Part shown: piece by piece, positions 46,445 through 58,211 of the stretch | Position numbering within the stretch: the stretch's first letter is position 1 | Layout of the letters: each line of letters opens with the position of its first letter | Assembly (NCBI RefSeq): GCF_030253575.1 | Contig: NC_080568.1 | Location: 26,043,501 to 26,107,500, forward strand | Length of the DNA stretch: 64,000 bases | Reading direction: 5' to 3' | Source of the DNA: Rhododendron vialii | Taxonomy: Eukaryota; Streptophyta; Magnoliopsida; Ericales; Ericaceae | The notes under the pieces: generated by a model | Told to the model about the DNA's origin: nothing | Database searches by the model: none | Seen by the model: only the letters and a program-made list of their open reading frames with translations | Position numbers and translations under genes: made by a program

Positions 46445-47520
46445 TACATACACACACGTATCTATTAATCTGTTTGTATTTGCAGCTAGGGGTGCAATCG
46501 AGCCGAGCCGAGCCGAGTTTCGGCATGTTCGGGCTCGGCTCGCCTCAAAAACAATGAGCTCGAGCTCGGCTCGAGCTCGTGACGAGCTGCAGAACTCGAG
46601 CTCGAGCTCGGCTCGATAGGTATTTTCGGAGCTCGAGCTCGGCTCGTTCGGCTCGTTTATGAAACAAATATATATAAATATATATATAAATAAATATAAA
46701 TATGTAAAAATATATATATATAAATATATATATATAAATATATTATATAATCGAGCTCGCGAGCCAATTCGAGCCGAGTTTCGACTAGCTCGAGCTCAGC
46801 TCGTTTATGAAACGAGCTCAGGACTCGAGCTCGAGCTCGGCTCGTTTTTGTCTTGAACCGAGCCGAGCCGAGCCGTTATCGAGCCGAGCTCCGAGCCGCT
46901 CGCGAGCGGCTCGGATCGTTTGCAGCCCTATTTGCAGCTTGTTGTTTTTAAGGTTTTTTTTTTTTTGATCGGAGCTTTCAATAGACAACAGTCGGTTTGT
47001 TGGCTCACCATCTTCACCAGCATCCAGTTTTTTTTTTTTATTTCTAAGTTCAGTTGATTAGTGATAGTGATATTAGGGTTTTTTTTTATTCTCCATTTGA
47101 TTTATGTTTAAGCTTATTGGAATTTGAAATGCAGGACCAGTATATACTAGTATACTACACACTGCGGAGTTTTAGAGTATCTCTCTTCCGTTCGCTTGCG
47201 ACTTGCGAGGCTTTAAATCAGTAAGTATTCTCTTATTATGCAGAGCCCTGGTTGGTGGTGCTTAGATTGGTAATTGTACATATGTTGTTATTTGTTAAAT
47301 GCAGAGCCTTGACTGGTGGTGCTTAGTTTTGTGCTGATTTAGTTGACATTGGTTGGTGTGCTTAAATTTAAAAATATTTTATTTATCTAGTTACCGGTTA
47401 GTGCATCATTAATAATAATGTTATTGTTGCTGTAAAAATTGTTAAGTTAATCTCTTTAAGGGCACATTTGTTTTATTGGCCTTGGGCACTAAAAACCCTT
47501 GGGCCGGCCCTGTGCATGAC
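45929..47520. mobile_element. hAT-like element, 1.58 kb, perfect 8-bp duplication (empty site known)
   Basis: Element 45,937-47,512 has ends CAGGGCCGGCCCAA and, read inward from the right, CAGGGCCGGCCCAA, and is flanked by a perfect 8-bp duplication TGCATGAC (45,929-45,936; 47,513-47,520). Unit 2 has the single empty site at 57,541-57,548. The terminal sequence and 8-bp duplication are typical of hAT elements. No hAT transposase is recognisable, so it is non-autonomous. It contains a nested TAGGGCTGC-family element. Confidence 0.95.
46479..46938. mobile_element. TAGGGCTGC-family element, copy 3, nested in hAT element
   Basis: Element 46,487-46,930 (444 bp) starts TAGGGGTGCAATCGAGCCG and ends GATCGTTTGCAGCCCTA, with a perfect 8-bp duplication TTTGCAGC (46,479-46,486; 46,931-46,938). 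The interior repeats CGAGCTCG and GAGCCGAG words in both orientations. Confidence 0.93.
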
Positions 47521-47699
47521 ACTTGTCACCACATTGTTCCTACTTTTTTTTCCTACTTGAAATGCCTAGGTTAGTATGACATATTTTCTAATTTCACTTG
47601 AATATTCGTGTTTCTTTCCTCATTATCGCTCTTTTATTTAATTAAGTGCAAACAAACACTGTTTTTTTTTTTGTTTGGTAACCTTGCATTTTTTTTTAA

Positions 47700-47890
47700 A
47701 ATGATGTCATGGTGTGCTTGCGTACACCTCGATTAATTTTGGGGTCTTAACTAAAATTAACGACTAGGCAAACTTTTAGTAGCATCAATATTTGAAATGT
47801 TTGGCTTTGGAGATTCGAACTTGCGACCTTTTGAGAGCAAGCCTTTTAATTGCTTCTCCATGCCCATTTGACCCAAACGCCTTTGGGATT
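47700..47890 (-). mobile_element. tRNA-derived SINE, copy in unit 1
   Basis: On the minus strand the order is ATGGGCATGGAGAAGC (A-box-like), AAGGTCGCAAGTTCGAATCT (B-box-like GTTCGAATC), then a tail with TAACTTTAGTTAAGACC-type and CGAGGTGTACGCAAGC words and an A-rich end next to 47,700. This is the layout of a plant SINE with Pol III promoter boxes. Copies recur at 57,732 and 63,618. Confidence 0.6.
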
Positions 47891-48025
47891 AAGTTTCCCC
47901 TGCATTTGTTGTCTCATTAGGCATCCATTTACTTTCTAATGGCTTTAAACTTTCCTCTATAAATTGAGATCCAACCCAAGCCAAATGCACATCCATATTC
48001 CCAACTTAAAATTTTCCTCCGTAAA

Positions 48026-48106
48026 ATGAAGGCATCTCAAATTTAAGAGTTAGCAGCAGCAGTGCTGGTGCTCGTGTTGGGCAATGAAGCAGAGGTGTCC
48101 ATTGCA
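48026..48106 (+). pseudogene. B' nsLTP2 pseudogene (signal peptide only), unit 1
   Basis: Starts MKASQI then TAA at codon 7; the following sequence still matches the B signal peptide in another frame (LAAAVLVLVLG, EAEVS) and then stops matching after ...GTGTCCATTGCAT. No cysteine region follows. A CTATAAATTGAGATCCAACC promoter (47,957) remains. The copy in unit 2 has the same early TAA and the same truncation, so the damage predates the duplication. Confidence 0.85.
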
Positions 48107-48613
48107 TATAGAAAAACTTTTTCACTGAGCTTTCCGTGAAAATTAAATTGTTTATGAAAGTGAATCTCGAGCATCCAAAGTATTTTGGACAGTCCGGATT
48201 CTAATAAAACTTTCTTTCCCGGAAAAGTTTTATTAAAATCCGGACCGTCAAAAGCTAAAACGGAAGACCAAGATTGCGCAATTTACAATGGCTCCCTGAA
48301 TAAGTCTATCTCAAATGTATATCAATATGACAATATGCATGATGCAAGCACAACTTTTTCCCCTTAAGTTTTCTTGGTTTGTCAATTTGATGGGGAAATC
48401 TCTAAAAGTAAGAGGATACCTTAACCCATTGAAGCCAAATATACTAAGCGGTATCCCTGCCTAATCTTTCAAGACTACCCAAATTCCTTACTCATTTCGG
48501 CAATTCTGTTTCAAATCATCCCACTATAAATTGAAGCCAAAATTCCAACATCCACATCCCTAAATCACTCGTTACGTAGCTGGTGACAGAGAGAAATCGA
48601 TATCGAAACCAAA

Positions 48614-48898
48614 ATGAAGGCATCAAACATTGGAGTGTTTATTGTGCTAGTACTGGTCTTGGGCTGCTACAAACCTCAAGTATCCATGGCCGCGACTTGC
48701 AAAATACTATCGCTGAGCCCTTGCTTGGACGCTATCAAAAGCGGGACGACTCCTTCGGATAGGTGTTGTAGTCGTTTGAAGGAACAAGAAGCTTGTCTTT
48801 GTGAGTTCGCCAAGGACCCCGACTATAGCGAGTACATTACCTCTCCTAATGCCATGAAAGTTGCTACCGCTTGTGGGGTGGCCATCCCCACATGTTAA
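48614..48898 (+). CDS. A-type nsLTP2, intact (unit 2)
   Basis: 94 aa, no intron. Signal peptide about 1-27 (MKASNIGVFIVLVLVLGCYK...SMAA). The mature part has all eight cysteines at type-2 spacing: C-X7-C-X13-CC-X8-CLC-X23-C-X6-C, ending AIPTC. It differs from the unit-3 copy at three residues in the whole precursor (Gln/Lys before VSM, Lys/Thr in DAIxSG, Glu/Gln in DYSxYI). A TATAAATTG box lies 79 bp upstream (48,535). Expected to be a secreted lipid-binding protein of the cell wall; the ligand cannot be told from sequence. Confidence 0.94.
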   Translation: MKASNIGVFIVLVLVLGCYKPQVSMAATCKILSLSPCLDAIKSGTTPSDRCCSRLKEQEACLCEFAKDPDYSEYITSPNAMKVATACGVAIPTC

Positions 48899-49175
48899 TT
48901 GGATATGCCCAACATATTCCTCCCTCCCTCTTTATATGTTTACCTATATGAATAAACGTGTCTTATTGCGTGGAGTGCACAATAAGAACACAGAGGAAGA
49001 GTGGGTAAGTAAATACGCATAAATGCGTCATATGGTACCAATGTTATCTACTTGGATTCAAGGATATGCCCCAGTGGTCTTGTTCCTTGTTTTGTTTCAA
49101 TAAAATCTTAACTTACCAAACAAAGTATTGGTTTCAATGAGGGTACTACTAACAAGATCATCTCTGTTCGCTTCA

Positions 49176-49222
<47 letters not shown>

Positions 49223-50569
49223 TGTGTCTGTGTGCATGTGTTGTCATCATTAGTCTTTGAATAGCCCTTATTTTTAACCCCAAATAATTCTGGCAAATCG
49301 TTAAATTTGAAGACATAATTAGAATAAATTTCCTATCTTTATGTCCTTTTGAATCGGGTTCCTTCTCTTTTTTAAACCGTTTTGATGTAGAAGATGTATC
49401 TCCCAAAATTATGGAAGACATGCAACAACAAGAATTTTTCTATGGTACACCAAAGTGTTTTGGCGTATGGCATCTCAAAAATGAGTTTTGATAAGTATTC
49501 CATATGGAATGGTAATTATTTCAGTGCAGTGGTAAGTATTTTACATTTAAAATACTTATGACCATATTACTTTTGGGATATCATACACTAAAAAAATTTG
49601 GTGTACCATAGATAGACTCCAACAAGTAATACCCTTTAACTTCATGGACGAGAAAGAGAGAGAGGGGGTGGCGTTCCAGTTTTGCCCGTTAAAAAATAAG
49701 TAATTGTTTGCAATTTTCAAGCTTAAATAATAGGCTTACTAAAATTAAAAAATATATAATATGGATCTTGATTGATAGATTTTGATGAGATCTATCAAAT
49801 TCTGCAAAAAAAATTGAAAAACTATTTTTGTATGCCCATTATTTTTAATTTTAAAAATGCATCCTTATTTTTTAAGTACTGATTTGAGAAAATGGAATGG
49901 GAGAGAGATTTAAAAGGATATACAGTATACGGAATCCTAAACCGAGATGGAAAGAGTTAACCAAAAAATAGATAAATTTACGAAAAAATTTAACTTCATA
50001 GCCATGTAAATACATAAAAATTAAGTATTTATCTAGCAAATAAAAGGAAGCATTTTAACAATATATAATATTTTTATGCTTATAAATGTCATAGTTAATG
50101 TGAACATAGATCGCGTACGCGACTGAATAATAAATTCTATCGAATGTCAATGAACTAACAAACGGCCGGATAAAGTAATGAATTATATGTTCATAGTCAA
50201 TGTGAACAAAGCTCACATGCTTTGTAGGTGATCAAATTTACATGTTCAATGATTCATAGTTTCAATATTTTATAGTTAAATTTATCGCGATAGCTTCTGA
50301 CCATGCAGGTCAATATTGACAAGGTTCGTAAAGAAAATTGATAAATTCACGTACGTAAAAAAAAAAAAAAAACATTCTATAGCCATGTAAACACATAAAA
50401 ATAAAAGTAACTATATCTAGCCAACTAAAGGAAGAACTAAATAAAACGTAATTAATTTTTCATCAGTTATCGATGAACTATCAAGCAAATAAATTAATGA
50501 ACTATTTTCGTTGTCAATGTGAACATAAGATCACATGCTTTGATACTTTCTAATGGCTTTGGTTTCCTC
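48899..50569. other. A-B spacer, unit 2
   Basis: A-gene 3' region, a (CT)n run at 49,178-49,215, then the conserved block with CGCGTACGCGACTGAATAAT and AACGGCCGGATAAAG (about 50,095-50,310) in the ancestral orientation. No gene. Confidence 0.75.
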
Positions 50570-50697
50570 TATAAATTGAGATCCCACCCAAGCCAATTAA
50601 ATGCACATCCAACTTTTGGGCATATACCAAATTGTAGTGAATGATATAGTGGAAAATAAAAAATGAAGGCATCGCAAATCAATGTAGTGTTGGCGGC

Positions 50698-53600
50698 GGT
50701 AGTGTTTACCAATTTTTCCCTCGATCGAAATCGACGGAGATTTCGGGAAACAAAGCCAACAACAAAAATAAAGGCGAATTCGGCTTGTCTCCACAAACGG
50801 ATTTGAGGTTCCTTGCCGTATTTCAGGACTTCACCGGAAAAGAAATGGCGAATAAATCAAATGCTATTTTTTGGGGTGATGAATTGACTCGTAAAAGAAG
50901 ACCGTCACCCGCCAATCTCCAAGAACGGAATCGACCCATCGATTGGGCGGAGTGGATTGATGGTTTAGTGAAGTGGGGTGAAGCGGAAGAAAAATAACAA
51001 ATGGACTTTGTTATTTTTTCAAGGTAGATTTACAATCAAAAAGGACGGATCCCCATTGAAAGTAAGGGAGTTAATTTAATCCTACTCCTAGGAAGACAAA
51101 AATAAGAACAAAGTGAAGACTTTGATTTGTTTGAAGGAGTTTACAATGAAGCCAAAAGAGGCTATTTATAGGAAATACAATGTGTAGGAAATAACTTCCT
51201 AACTTCTCACTACTCTTCATCATCTTCCAAGTGTCCAAATAACTTCCCACAAACTCCAAAGTGTGTAGGAGCATGCCACTTGTCAAAATAACTTCTCTTC
51301 AACTTCAAAGTGTGTAGGACGATAACAAGTGTCTTTTTAACTTCCAAATGTATAGGAGCATGCCAAGTGTCCTGCACTTTATTAAAATACAAACAAATAA
51401 AAACTAGTTATATTATTAATACGAAATAATAAAATAGGAAGCATTCCCATAAACGCCACCTTTCGGTCGATCGACAGGCGGTGAAATATGGTACAAACAA
51501 TGCCCCCCTTATTCATTTGGGTGAAGTGCTAACGTAACCCAAGTGAATAATGAAACTAGTTTTAAATCACCCCTCTGTCGATATCAACGGGTGATAACTC
51601 TTTACGGTGTAAACATTATGCCCCCCAACTCTCGAAGATTTTTAGATAACTTTTACACCAATCCTTTCACTTTTCGACTGGTACAATAAAGCCTTCAAGG
51701 CTTAAAAAAACCACTGTCGAGAGTAACATGGTGGCATGCCCGTCGATCATTTCCTTTAAACTTTGATTCCTACTGAAAGGAAACCGGAAACATGGAAATG
51801 TGGTCTGTTGGAACATATCAAAGGCAAAACTCCGTCGATTGTATATACTTTGCAAAGCCTTGAACTCGACTGAAGAAATCGACAGAGAAATGGCATTTTC
51901 TAGGAGGCTTGATAAGGAATGTTCTAAATTGACGGGACCATGACTAGTTCTCCTTGGCCAAGTAACCAATTTGTCCATGGCCATATATTGCCACGTACAG
52001 CAGAAACCACTGGACAATTGCCTTTCCTTTAACTTAGGCATTTGACAAATTAACCTTCTGCCAACCAATCATGTGATTCCTTCATAAAGGAAACAAGAAG
52101 CAACAAAACATGGCCTATCGAATAAAGGCCTATCGATCAAAACTCTAAGAATGGCCTATCGATAAAAGGATTTATGCCATGAGCCTTAATCAAGCACAAG
52201 CATTTGTTTACTTAATTTCTCCCCCAACATTTGATAAAGAAATGGCCAAACCCATGCGCGCAGCAATACGACAAACATTCCCTGATCAAATTATGGGAGT
52301 TGAGATTCTTTCGATAAAGAAAAGGCCAAAACACGCGCGTAGCAAACGACAAACATTCCCTCTATCGAATTCATCCGAGATTTCGGAAAACAAAGTCGAA
52401 ACAAGAATAAGGGCCAAAAGCAATAATTTCTTTTGGATTTGGAGGCCAATGGAGCTTAACCCCCAACAGTAATGACATGAACATCCTTTACGTCGAAGGT
52501 CGACAGGTTGCATCCAAAATGATAGAATGGGAACAAATTTGTTCCCTGTTTGATGCCAAGAACAAGCCAACAAACGGCTGTCTTTAAATGAATACAATAT
52601 CAGGCCTTAAAAGGCTTTCATTTGAATCCTTTCACTGGGTAAAGTACAAACAATCCCAGAAACTGATTTTTCCATTGCTAAAGAAGGACTTTTATTGGGC
52701 AAACGAAATGTGGAAGCCTTGCAATTAAGGCCTTTTAACCCCAAAATCCTCCAATAGTTGTCCATCAAAGGGCTGGCCTTCCGTAAGCAAATAAATTGTT
52801 TAGGCCTTTCATGCCATGCTTTATATTTACTTAATTTGGCTTAACATAGATGAGTTTTGCCCCCCATGACTCATGGGCATAGCCTTTCGATGATGCCAAG
52901 AATTCACGATTGTCCTACTTTATAAAGGTCAATCATACTATCAAATGGCATTTTTTGAACACGTAAATTGACCAAGTCTTCATATTATACTAGAATTTTT
53001 CATCTCTTACATTTGTTTATAATGAACCCTCTAATTTGGGTTCATATTCGAAACAAACAAAGTCATGTAGCCTGTTGAGAAGCAATTGCAACACAGCCAT
53101 CACAGTGGCTTTATGCATACTTGAATGAGGTCTTCACTCCATTTAATGTTTGAATCAAAAAGGCTAACACTAATCCAAAACTGGATTAACGTATTAAGTC
53201 ATATGATAGTCTCCTGCACTATTTCTTACCAACGAGACTTTCCGTGCACATCAATGGCCAAATTAACAGTTACATTTGTTCCAAATTACAGGGCAAATCA
53301 ATGCCTCTGTTGAACCTTTTTTGTCAAAAGCAGAGACATGGTTCAAATCTCTCAAAATAGTTAGCCAACAATTGGCCGGCTTCTTTTGAACAATAATTTG
53401 CTTTCAAGCCCATCATGCAAAGCTTGAAATTTTTTTTTTTTTTTACATTTGATCCGGAACCTGACTGTTCCAATTGGCCAACAAATGGCCGCTTATCTAT
53501 TACGTAAAATGTCAAAAACCTTGTAAGGTTTTCTCTTCACATATGATTTCACCATTACTTCCGATTTAGTAATGTTGCCCTCCTTCTAGCGCCAAAATTG

Positions 53601-54400
53601 TTTACCAATTTTTCCCTCGATCGAAATCGACGGAGATTTCGGGAAACAAAGCCAACAACAAAAATAAAGGCGAATTCGGCTTGTCTCCACAAACGGATTT
53701 GAGGTTCCTTGCCGTATTTCAGGACTTCACCGGAAAAGAAATGGCGAATAAATCAAATGCTATTTTTTGGGGTGATGAATTGACTCGTAAAAGAAGACCG
53801 TCACCCGCCAATCTCCAAGAACGGAATCGACCCATCGATTGGGCGGAGTGGATTGGTGGTTTAGTGAAGTGGGGTGAAGCGGAAGAAAAATAACAAATGG
53901 ACTTTGTTATTTTTCCAAGGTAGATTTACAATCAAAAAGGACGGATCCCCATTGAAAGTAAGGGAGTTAATTTAATCCTACTCCTAGGAAGACAAAAATA
54001 AGAACAAAGTGAAGACTTTGATTTGTTTGAAGGAGTTTACAATGAAGCCAAAAGAGGCTATTTATAGGAAATACAATGTGTAGGAAATAACTTCCTAACT
54101 TCTCACTACTCTTCATCATCTTCCAAGTGTCCAAATAACTTCCCACAAACTCCAAAGTGTGTAGGAGCATGCCACTTGTCAAAATAACTTCTCTTCAACT
54201 TCAAAGTGTGTAGGACGATGACAAGTGTCTTTTTAACTTCCAAATGTATAGGAGCATGTCAAGTGTCCTGCACTTTATTAAAATACAAACAAATAAAAAC
54301 TAGTTATATTATTAATACGAAATAATAAAATAGGAAGCATTCCCATAAATGCCACCTTTCGGTCGATCGACAGGCGGTGAAATATGGTACAAACAGATAG
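50698..54400 (-). mobile_element. Non-autonomous LTR retroelement with 797-bp LTRs
   Basis: LTRs 50,703-51,499 and 53,599-54,395 are both 797 bp, begin TGTTTACC and end GGTACAAACA on the plus strand, and differ at five positions by my reading. Flanks are GGTAG (50,698-50,702) and GATAG (54,396-54,400), a 5-bp duplication with one later change. The element runs on the minus strand: a primer-binding-site-like TGGCGCTAGAAGGAG lies four bases inside the right LTR (53,580-53,594), a polypurine tract AAGGGGGGCA adjoins the other LTR (about 51,501-51,510), and CTATAAATAG sits in the LTR (51,162-51,171). The 2.1-kb interior has no gag, protease, reverse transcriptase or integrase, so it depends on a helper. 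The near-identical LTRs mark it as young. Confidence 0.93.
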
Positions 54401-54458
54401 TACTGCTAGTGGTGGTGTTGGGGTATGAAGCAGAGGTGTCTGTGGCGGCGGCTGCAGT

Positions 54459-54681
54459 GACATGCAATACCATACATCACTCGAACAAGATGGTTCAATG
54501 GATTTGGCATATGAGGAACGATTTTGAGGCATGGTAAAGACTCGATCGTCACACAAAAAAAAAACCAAAATTTCATGTAAAACTCTATCTTAAGATAGTC
54601 GTTCCATAAAAGCCAGTCTCTTTTTTTTCTTTTTTCTTTTTAATAAATAGGGAGATAATATAAAACTAACCAGACATGCAA
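54459..54681. mobile_element. 205-bp insertion with 9-bp duplication in the B gene
   Basis: 54,468-54,672 is absent from the intact B gene. It is flanked by a perfect 9-bp repeat GACATGCAA (54,459-54,467; 54,673-54,681). It contains A-rich and T-rich runs and a TATCTTAAGATA palindrome but no clear terminal inverted repeats and no coding capacity. Nine-bp duplications suggest a Mutator-related passenger; a retroposed fragment is the alternative. Confidence 0.8.
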
Positions 54682-55177
54682 CCCTTCACAACTGGACTCT
54701 TGCAAGCAGCTCATCTTGTTCGGCACCCCTCCTTCCAAACTTTGCTGCACCAAGATGAAGCAGCAAAAGCCTTGCTTTTGCAAGTACATCAAGGACCCCA
54801 GTTTGAAGAAATATATCCACTCTCCTAATGCCAAGAAAACTGCTAAAACTTGTGGGGTTCCCGTCCCCAAGTGTTAAAGTATTTGCTGTATTGCCTACGA
54901 TGTGGTTGGAGGTGTGATTGGTAGGTGTGTATCTACTATTTTCCTTTACGATAATTGTGTGGTATAGTGCTAATAAAGGCAATAATTTGGTTGTGGAATG
55001 GGGTATCCCTTTGATCAGTTGTAAAGTCCTGCTATTGCTTTCTAGTTTATTTCTGTTGTTGATCTTCAGTTGGTTGTGCCATGTTTTGGTTTGAAATTAG
55101 GTTGTGAATCGTTAGTTTTAGTTTGGTTTCAAAGCTCCCAAAAACATAGTCCTGGGGAGCTTTATTTTTTTTTTTAT

Positions 55178-55900
55178 CAACAAAAAAAAATTTCATTAAC
55201 TCATAACACGAAATACAGAGATAATAGGGGCTTGGATACACTGACCTGACCACCCAAGACCCTCTTCTTCAAACCAAATGGAGGAAACTCATTTAAATTT
55301 AACAGGCTGAGCCCAAACTAGGAGGAAAACCTTAAAAGAAAAACCCTAAAAGAAAAAGAAAAAAAATCAACAGTTGGTAAAGAACTAACCCAACCCAAAA
55401 CAAACAGCTCAACCAAACACCTAAAACCCTAATCCTAACTGCTTCATCCACAACGCCAAATCGCCGCCGCCACCTCCGCAACCACCACATCATCAAGGAA
55501 AACTTGATTAATACACTCTGGAGCTAACTAAATAACATGATAGCTATTATCACTACTACTGATATTAGCTTTGGCAATTGTATTCGCACTTCGGTTGGCA
55601 TCCCATCACACATGGTAAACCTTTGCTTTAATCTGGTACAACAACACCCTGCAATCAGATAAAATGTTACTCAAATCATGGTTACCCAAATCTTTCTTGT
55701 TAATGAGCTGCACCAAAGTCATAAAGTCTGTTTTCACAAGGATTCCCGGAGAGCCCAACATTCCACTGCAGTGCTGGAGGAAGCATTAACATTTTTCCTT
55801 CGAAAGCCCACCACCCAATTACCAGGGCTGTCACGAATAAGTCCACCAGCCGCACCAGTTGATTCTTTATTATTAATAAACTCCGATCCGGAATATCCCC
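55178..55900 (-). pseudogene. L1 LINE RNase H remnant, unit 2 copy
   Basis: Paralog of 42,523-43,262. The minus-strand domain begins STGAAGGLIRDSPGNWVVGF but an internal deletion removes the stretch after ECWALRESL, and the rest is in another frame. The poly-A side (poly-T on plus near 55,170) is shared. Confidence 0.82.
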
Positions 55901-56214
55901 TATTTTGTAACCCCAAAAATACCCTGACAAATCATTAAATTTGAATAAGAAAAACGTAAAATAAATCTCCTATCTTTTTTGGTAAACAAATAAATCTCCT
56001 ATCTTTATGTGCTTTTGAATCTTACTCATTCTCTTTTTTATGATCTTCTCTCTCTAACATTTCTCTCTTTCTAAATATTTCAATGTAAATCATAGATAAA
56101 ATAATGATCTCTCTCTCTCAAAAAAAGTCGTAAATAAAAATAAAAAGACTTCACTCTCATATCCCGATTATAACGTTGGTAATTAACATAAATCTGCTAA
56201 AAAGAATAAAGACG

Positions 56215-56763
56215 AAAGTACATAAACACCTCCTCAACTATTACTTTTTTCCACGGAGAACCCCTCACATTTAAAATTGCCCATACTGACCATCTCAACT
56301 ACTGGAAACAAAAAAAATGCTAACTCCGTTAACGGAATTGAGGAAATGACTAAGATATCCTTTTTTATAAGGCAAAAGTACATAAACACCCCTCAACTAT
56401 CACTTTGTTCCACGAAACCCCCGAACTTTTATATTATACCCTTATTCTATCAATCGTTGCTCTAATCATTTTTTTTTTCATTTTATACAATTTCTTTTTT
56501 CCTTACATCAATCATTTTAAAGAGAACCTTATGTATATAACCCTAAAATTGAATTTTCACTCATTTCATCCATAAAAGATCGAATTCCTCCAAAAATAGT
56601 GCAAAAACTGTGGCAAGGCGGCGGCAAGTGCCTCGGTGGTTCTTTTGCTAAGGGTGTCACTTAGGTAACGGAGATTAGTTGAGGGGGTCTGTATGAGCGA
56701 TTTTAAATGTGAGGGGGTCTTCGTAGAAAAAAGTGATAGTTGAGGGGGTATTTATGTACTTTT
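56215..56763. mobile_element. AAAGTACATAAACACC terminal-inverted element, unit 2 copy
   Basis: Same ends as 43,794-44,822 but 448 bp shorter at the GTTCTTTTGCTAAG / GGTGTCAC junction. Either an internal deletion here or an insertion in unit 1. Confidence 0.75.
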
Positions 56764-57731
56764 GCCAAGAATAAAATTGATAAATTTGCCGGAAAAAAAA
56801 CTTTATAGCTATGATAATTTGAATCATCAATCATGGTAATTATATAAGTCATAGAAGAGAGCTTAGTCATAACCTATGATATTCCTGCAGCTACAAGGCC
56901 TCTCATCCGAGAGGACATTTTGGGAGCTGAAAGACTTCAAGATTAGACTGGACTTGGTAATCCTGTTTTTGGTTAGAATGTGTATGAAGCCTTTGGTTAA
57001 CTTTTTATGAATTTCCGAATTACCCAAAAAAAAATCATAATCATCAAGGAAATTATCTAGCAAAAAAGAGAGGATGATTTCAACAAACGTAATTCATTTT
57101 GTTGAATATGGATGAATATTCACCAAACTGATAAACTAAATTATTTTCATATAATATGGTCAATTTGAACATAGATCACATGCTTTGTACCTGATCAAAA
57201 TTCACGTGTTTATCGATTTCTGGCTTCTAATATTTTGTAGTTGAATTAATCTGGATATCATCTGACCAAGGTTAGTATATTTGACCATAATTACATTTTA
57301 AAGTAATCAACGCCATAAGAAAGACAGAATAATAAAGCATTAAATTTCAATCCCGGCCTCACAAGTCTTTCTTGATTTTTTTTTCCAGTTATAAGGATGC
57401 AATTGATACGTAAAACATTTTTAGGGACAGAATTCAAAACTTGGTGTATTTTGTAGGGACCTAAAAAGCAGAAAACCCATAAAATCATCATGCCTTGCTG
57501 TTTTTAATTTCTTCAATAAGGACGATGCAATAAATGAATATGCATGACACTTGTCACCACATTTTTCCTACTTTTTTCTTTCTACTTGAAATGCCTAGGT
57601 TAGTATGACATATTTACTAATTTCACCTGAACTAGTTCTTGTTTCTTTCTTCATTTTCACTCTTTTATTTAATTAAGTGCAAACAAACACTGTTTTTGTT
57701 TTTGTTTGGTAACCTTGCATTTGTTTAAAAT

Positions 57732-57920
57732 GATGTCAGGGCGCGTTTGGGTACACCTCGATTAATTATGGGGTCTTAACTGAAGTTAACGACTAGGCAA
57801 ACTTTTATTGACATTAAGGTTTGAAATGTTTGGCCTTTGGAGATTCGAACTTGCGACCTTTTGAGAGCAAGCCTTCAAATTGTTTTCCCATGCCCATTTG
57901 ACCCGAACGCCTTTTGGGAT
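57732..57920 (-). mobile_element. tRNA-derived SINE, copy in unit 2
   Basis: Paralogous to 47,700-47,890, with the same GTTCGAATC box on the minus strand. Confidence 0.58.
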
Positions 57921-58056
57921 TAAGTTTCCCCTGCATTTGTTGTCTCATTAGGCCTCCATTTACTTTCGAATGGCTTTAAACTTTTCTCTATAAATTGAGA
58001 TCCAACCCAAGCCAAATGCACATCCATAGTCCCAACTTCATATTTTCCTCCATCAA

Positions 58057-58139
58057 ATGAAGGCATCTCAAATTTAAGTGTTAGCAGCAGCAGTGCTGAT
58101 GCTGGTGTTGGGCTATGAAGCAGAGGTGTCCATTGCATA
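58057..58139 (+). pseudogene. B' nsLTP2 pseudogene, unit 2
   Basis: Same as 48,026-48,106: MKASQI then TAA, matching signal peptide afterwards, no mature domain. The shared stop shows it was dead before the unit was duplicated. Confidence 0.85.
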
Positions 58140-58211
58140 GAGAAAAACTTTTTCTCTGAGCTTTCCGTGAAAATTAAATTGTTTATGAAGGCGAATCTCG
58201 AGCATCCAAAG

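Larger units (their letters stand above)
38450..48180. repeat. Tandem array unit 1 (A - B - LINE remnant - B')
   Basis: This segment aligns in order with 48,181-58,430 (unit 2) and partly with 24,360-27,240 (unit 0) and 58,431-64,000 (unit 3). Landmarks in order: A gene, A-B spacer, B gene, LINE RNase H remnant, AAAGTACATAAACACCCCC element, CTACAAGGCCTCTCATCC block, SINE, B' pseudogene. Private insertions here are a 1.2-kb CAC-rich element, a MITE (44,867), a 1.6-kb hAT element (45,937) and an inverted duplication (39.4-40.2 kb). The pre-A block (27.7-30.1 kb) also belongs to it, separated by the Harbinger element. Confidence 0.9.
50662..54876 (+). pseudogene. B-type nsLTP2 split by two insertions (unit 2)
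   Basis: The original gene is present in three pieces: 50,662-50,702 (start MKASQINVVLAAV), 54,396-54,467 (signal peptide rest, up to GTGACATGCAA) and 54,673-54,876 (NPSQLDSCKQLI... to the last cysteine and TAA). The pieces have nearly the same sequence as the intact B gene of unit 1 and lose little or nothing at the junctions. The first break holds an LTR retroelement (50,703-54,395), the second a 205-bp insertion (54,468-54,672). All eight cysteines lie in pieces two and three. The TATA box (50,570) is intact, so transcription may enter the retroelement. Confidence 0.95.
48181..58211. repeat. Tandem array unit 2
   Basis: Collinear with unit 1 (38,450-48,180) as listed there. Its private events are the LTR retroelement plus 205-bp insertion in the B gene, a deletion in the LINE remnant and a 448-bp shorter AAAGTACATAAACACC element. 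Confidence 0.9.
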
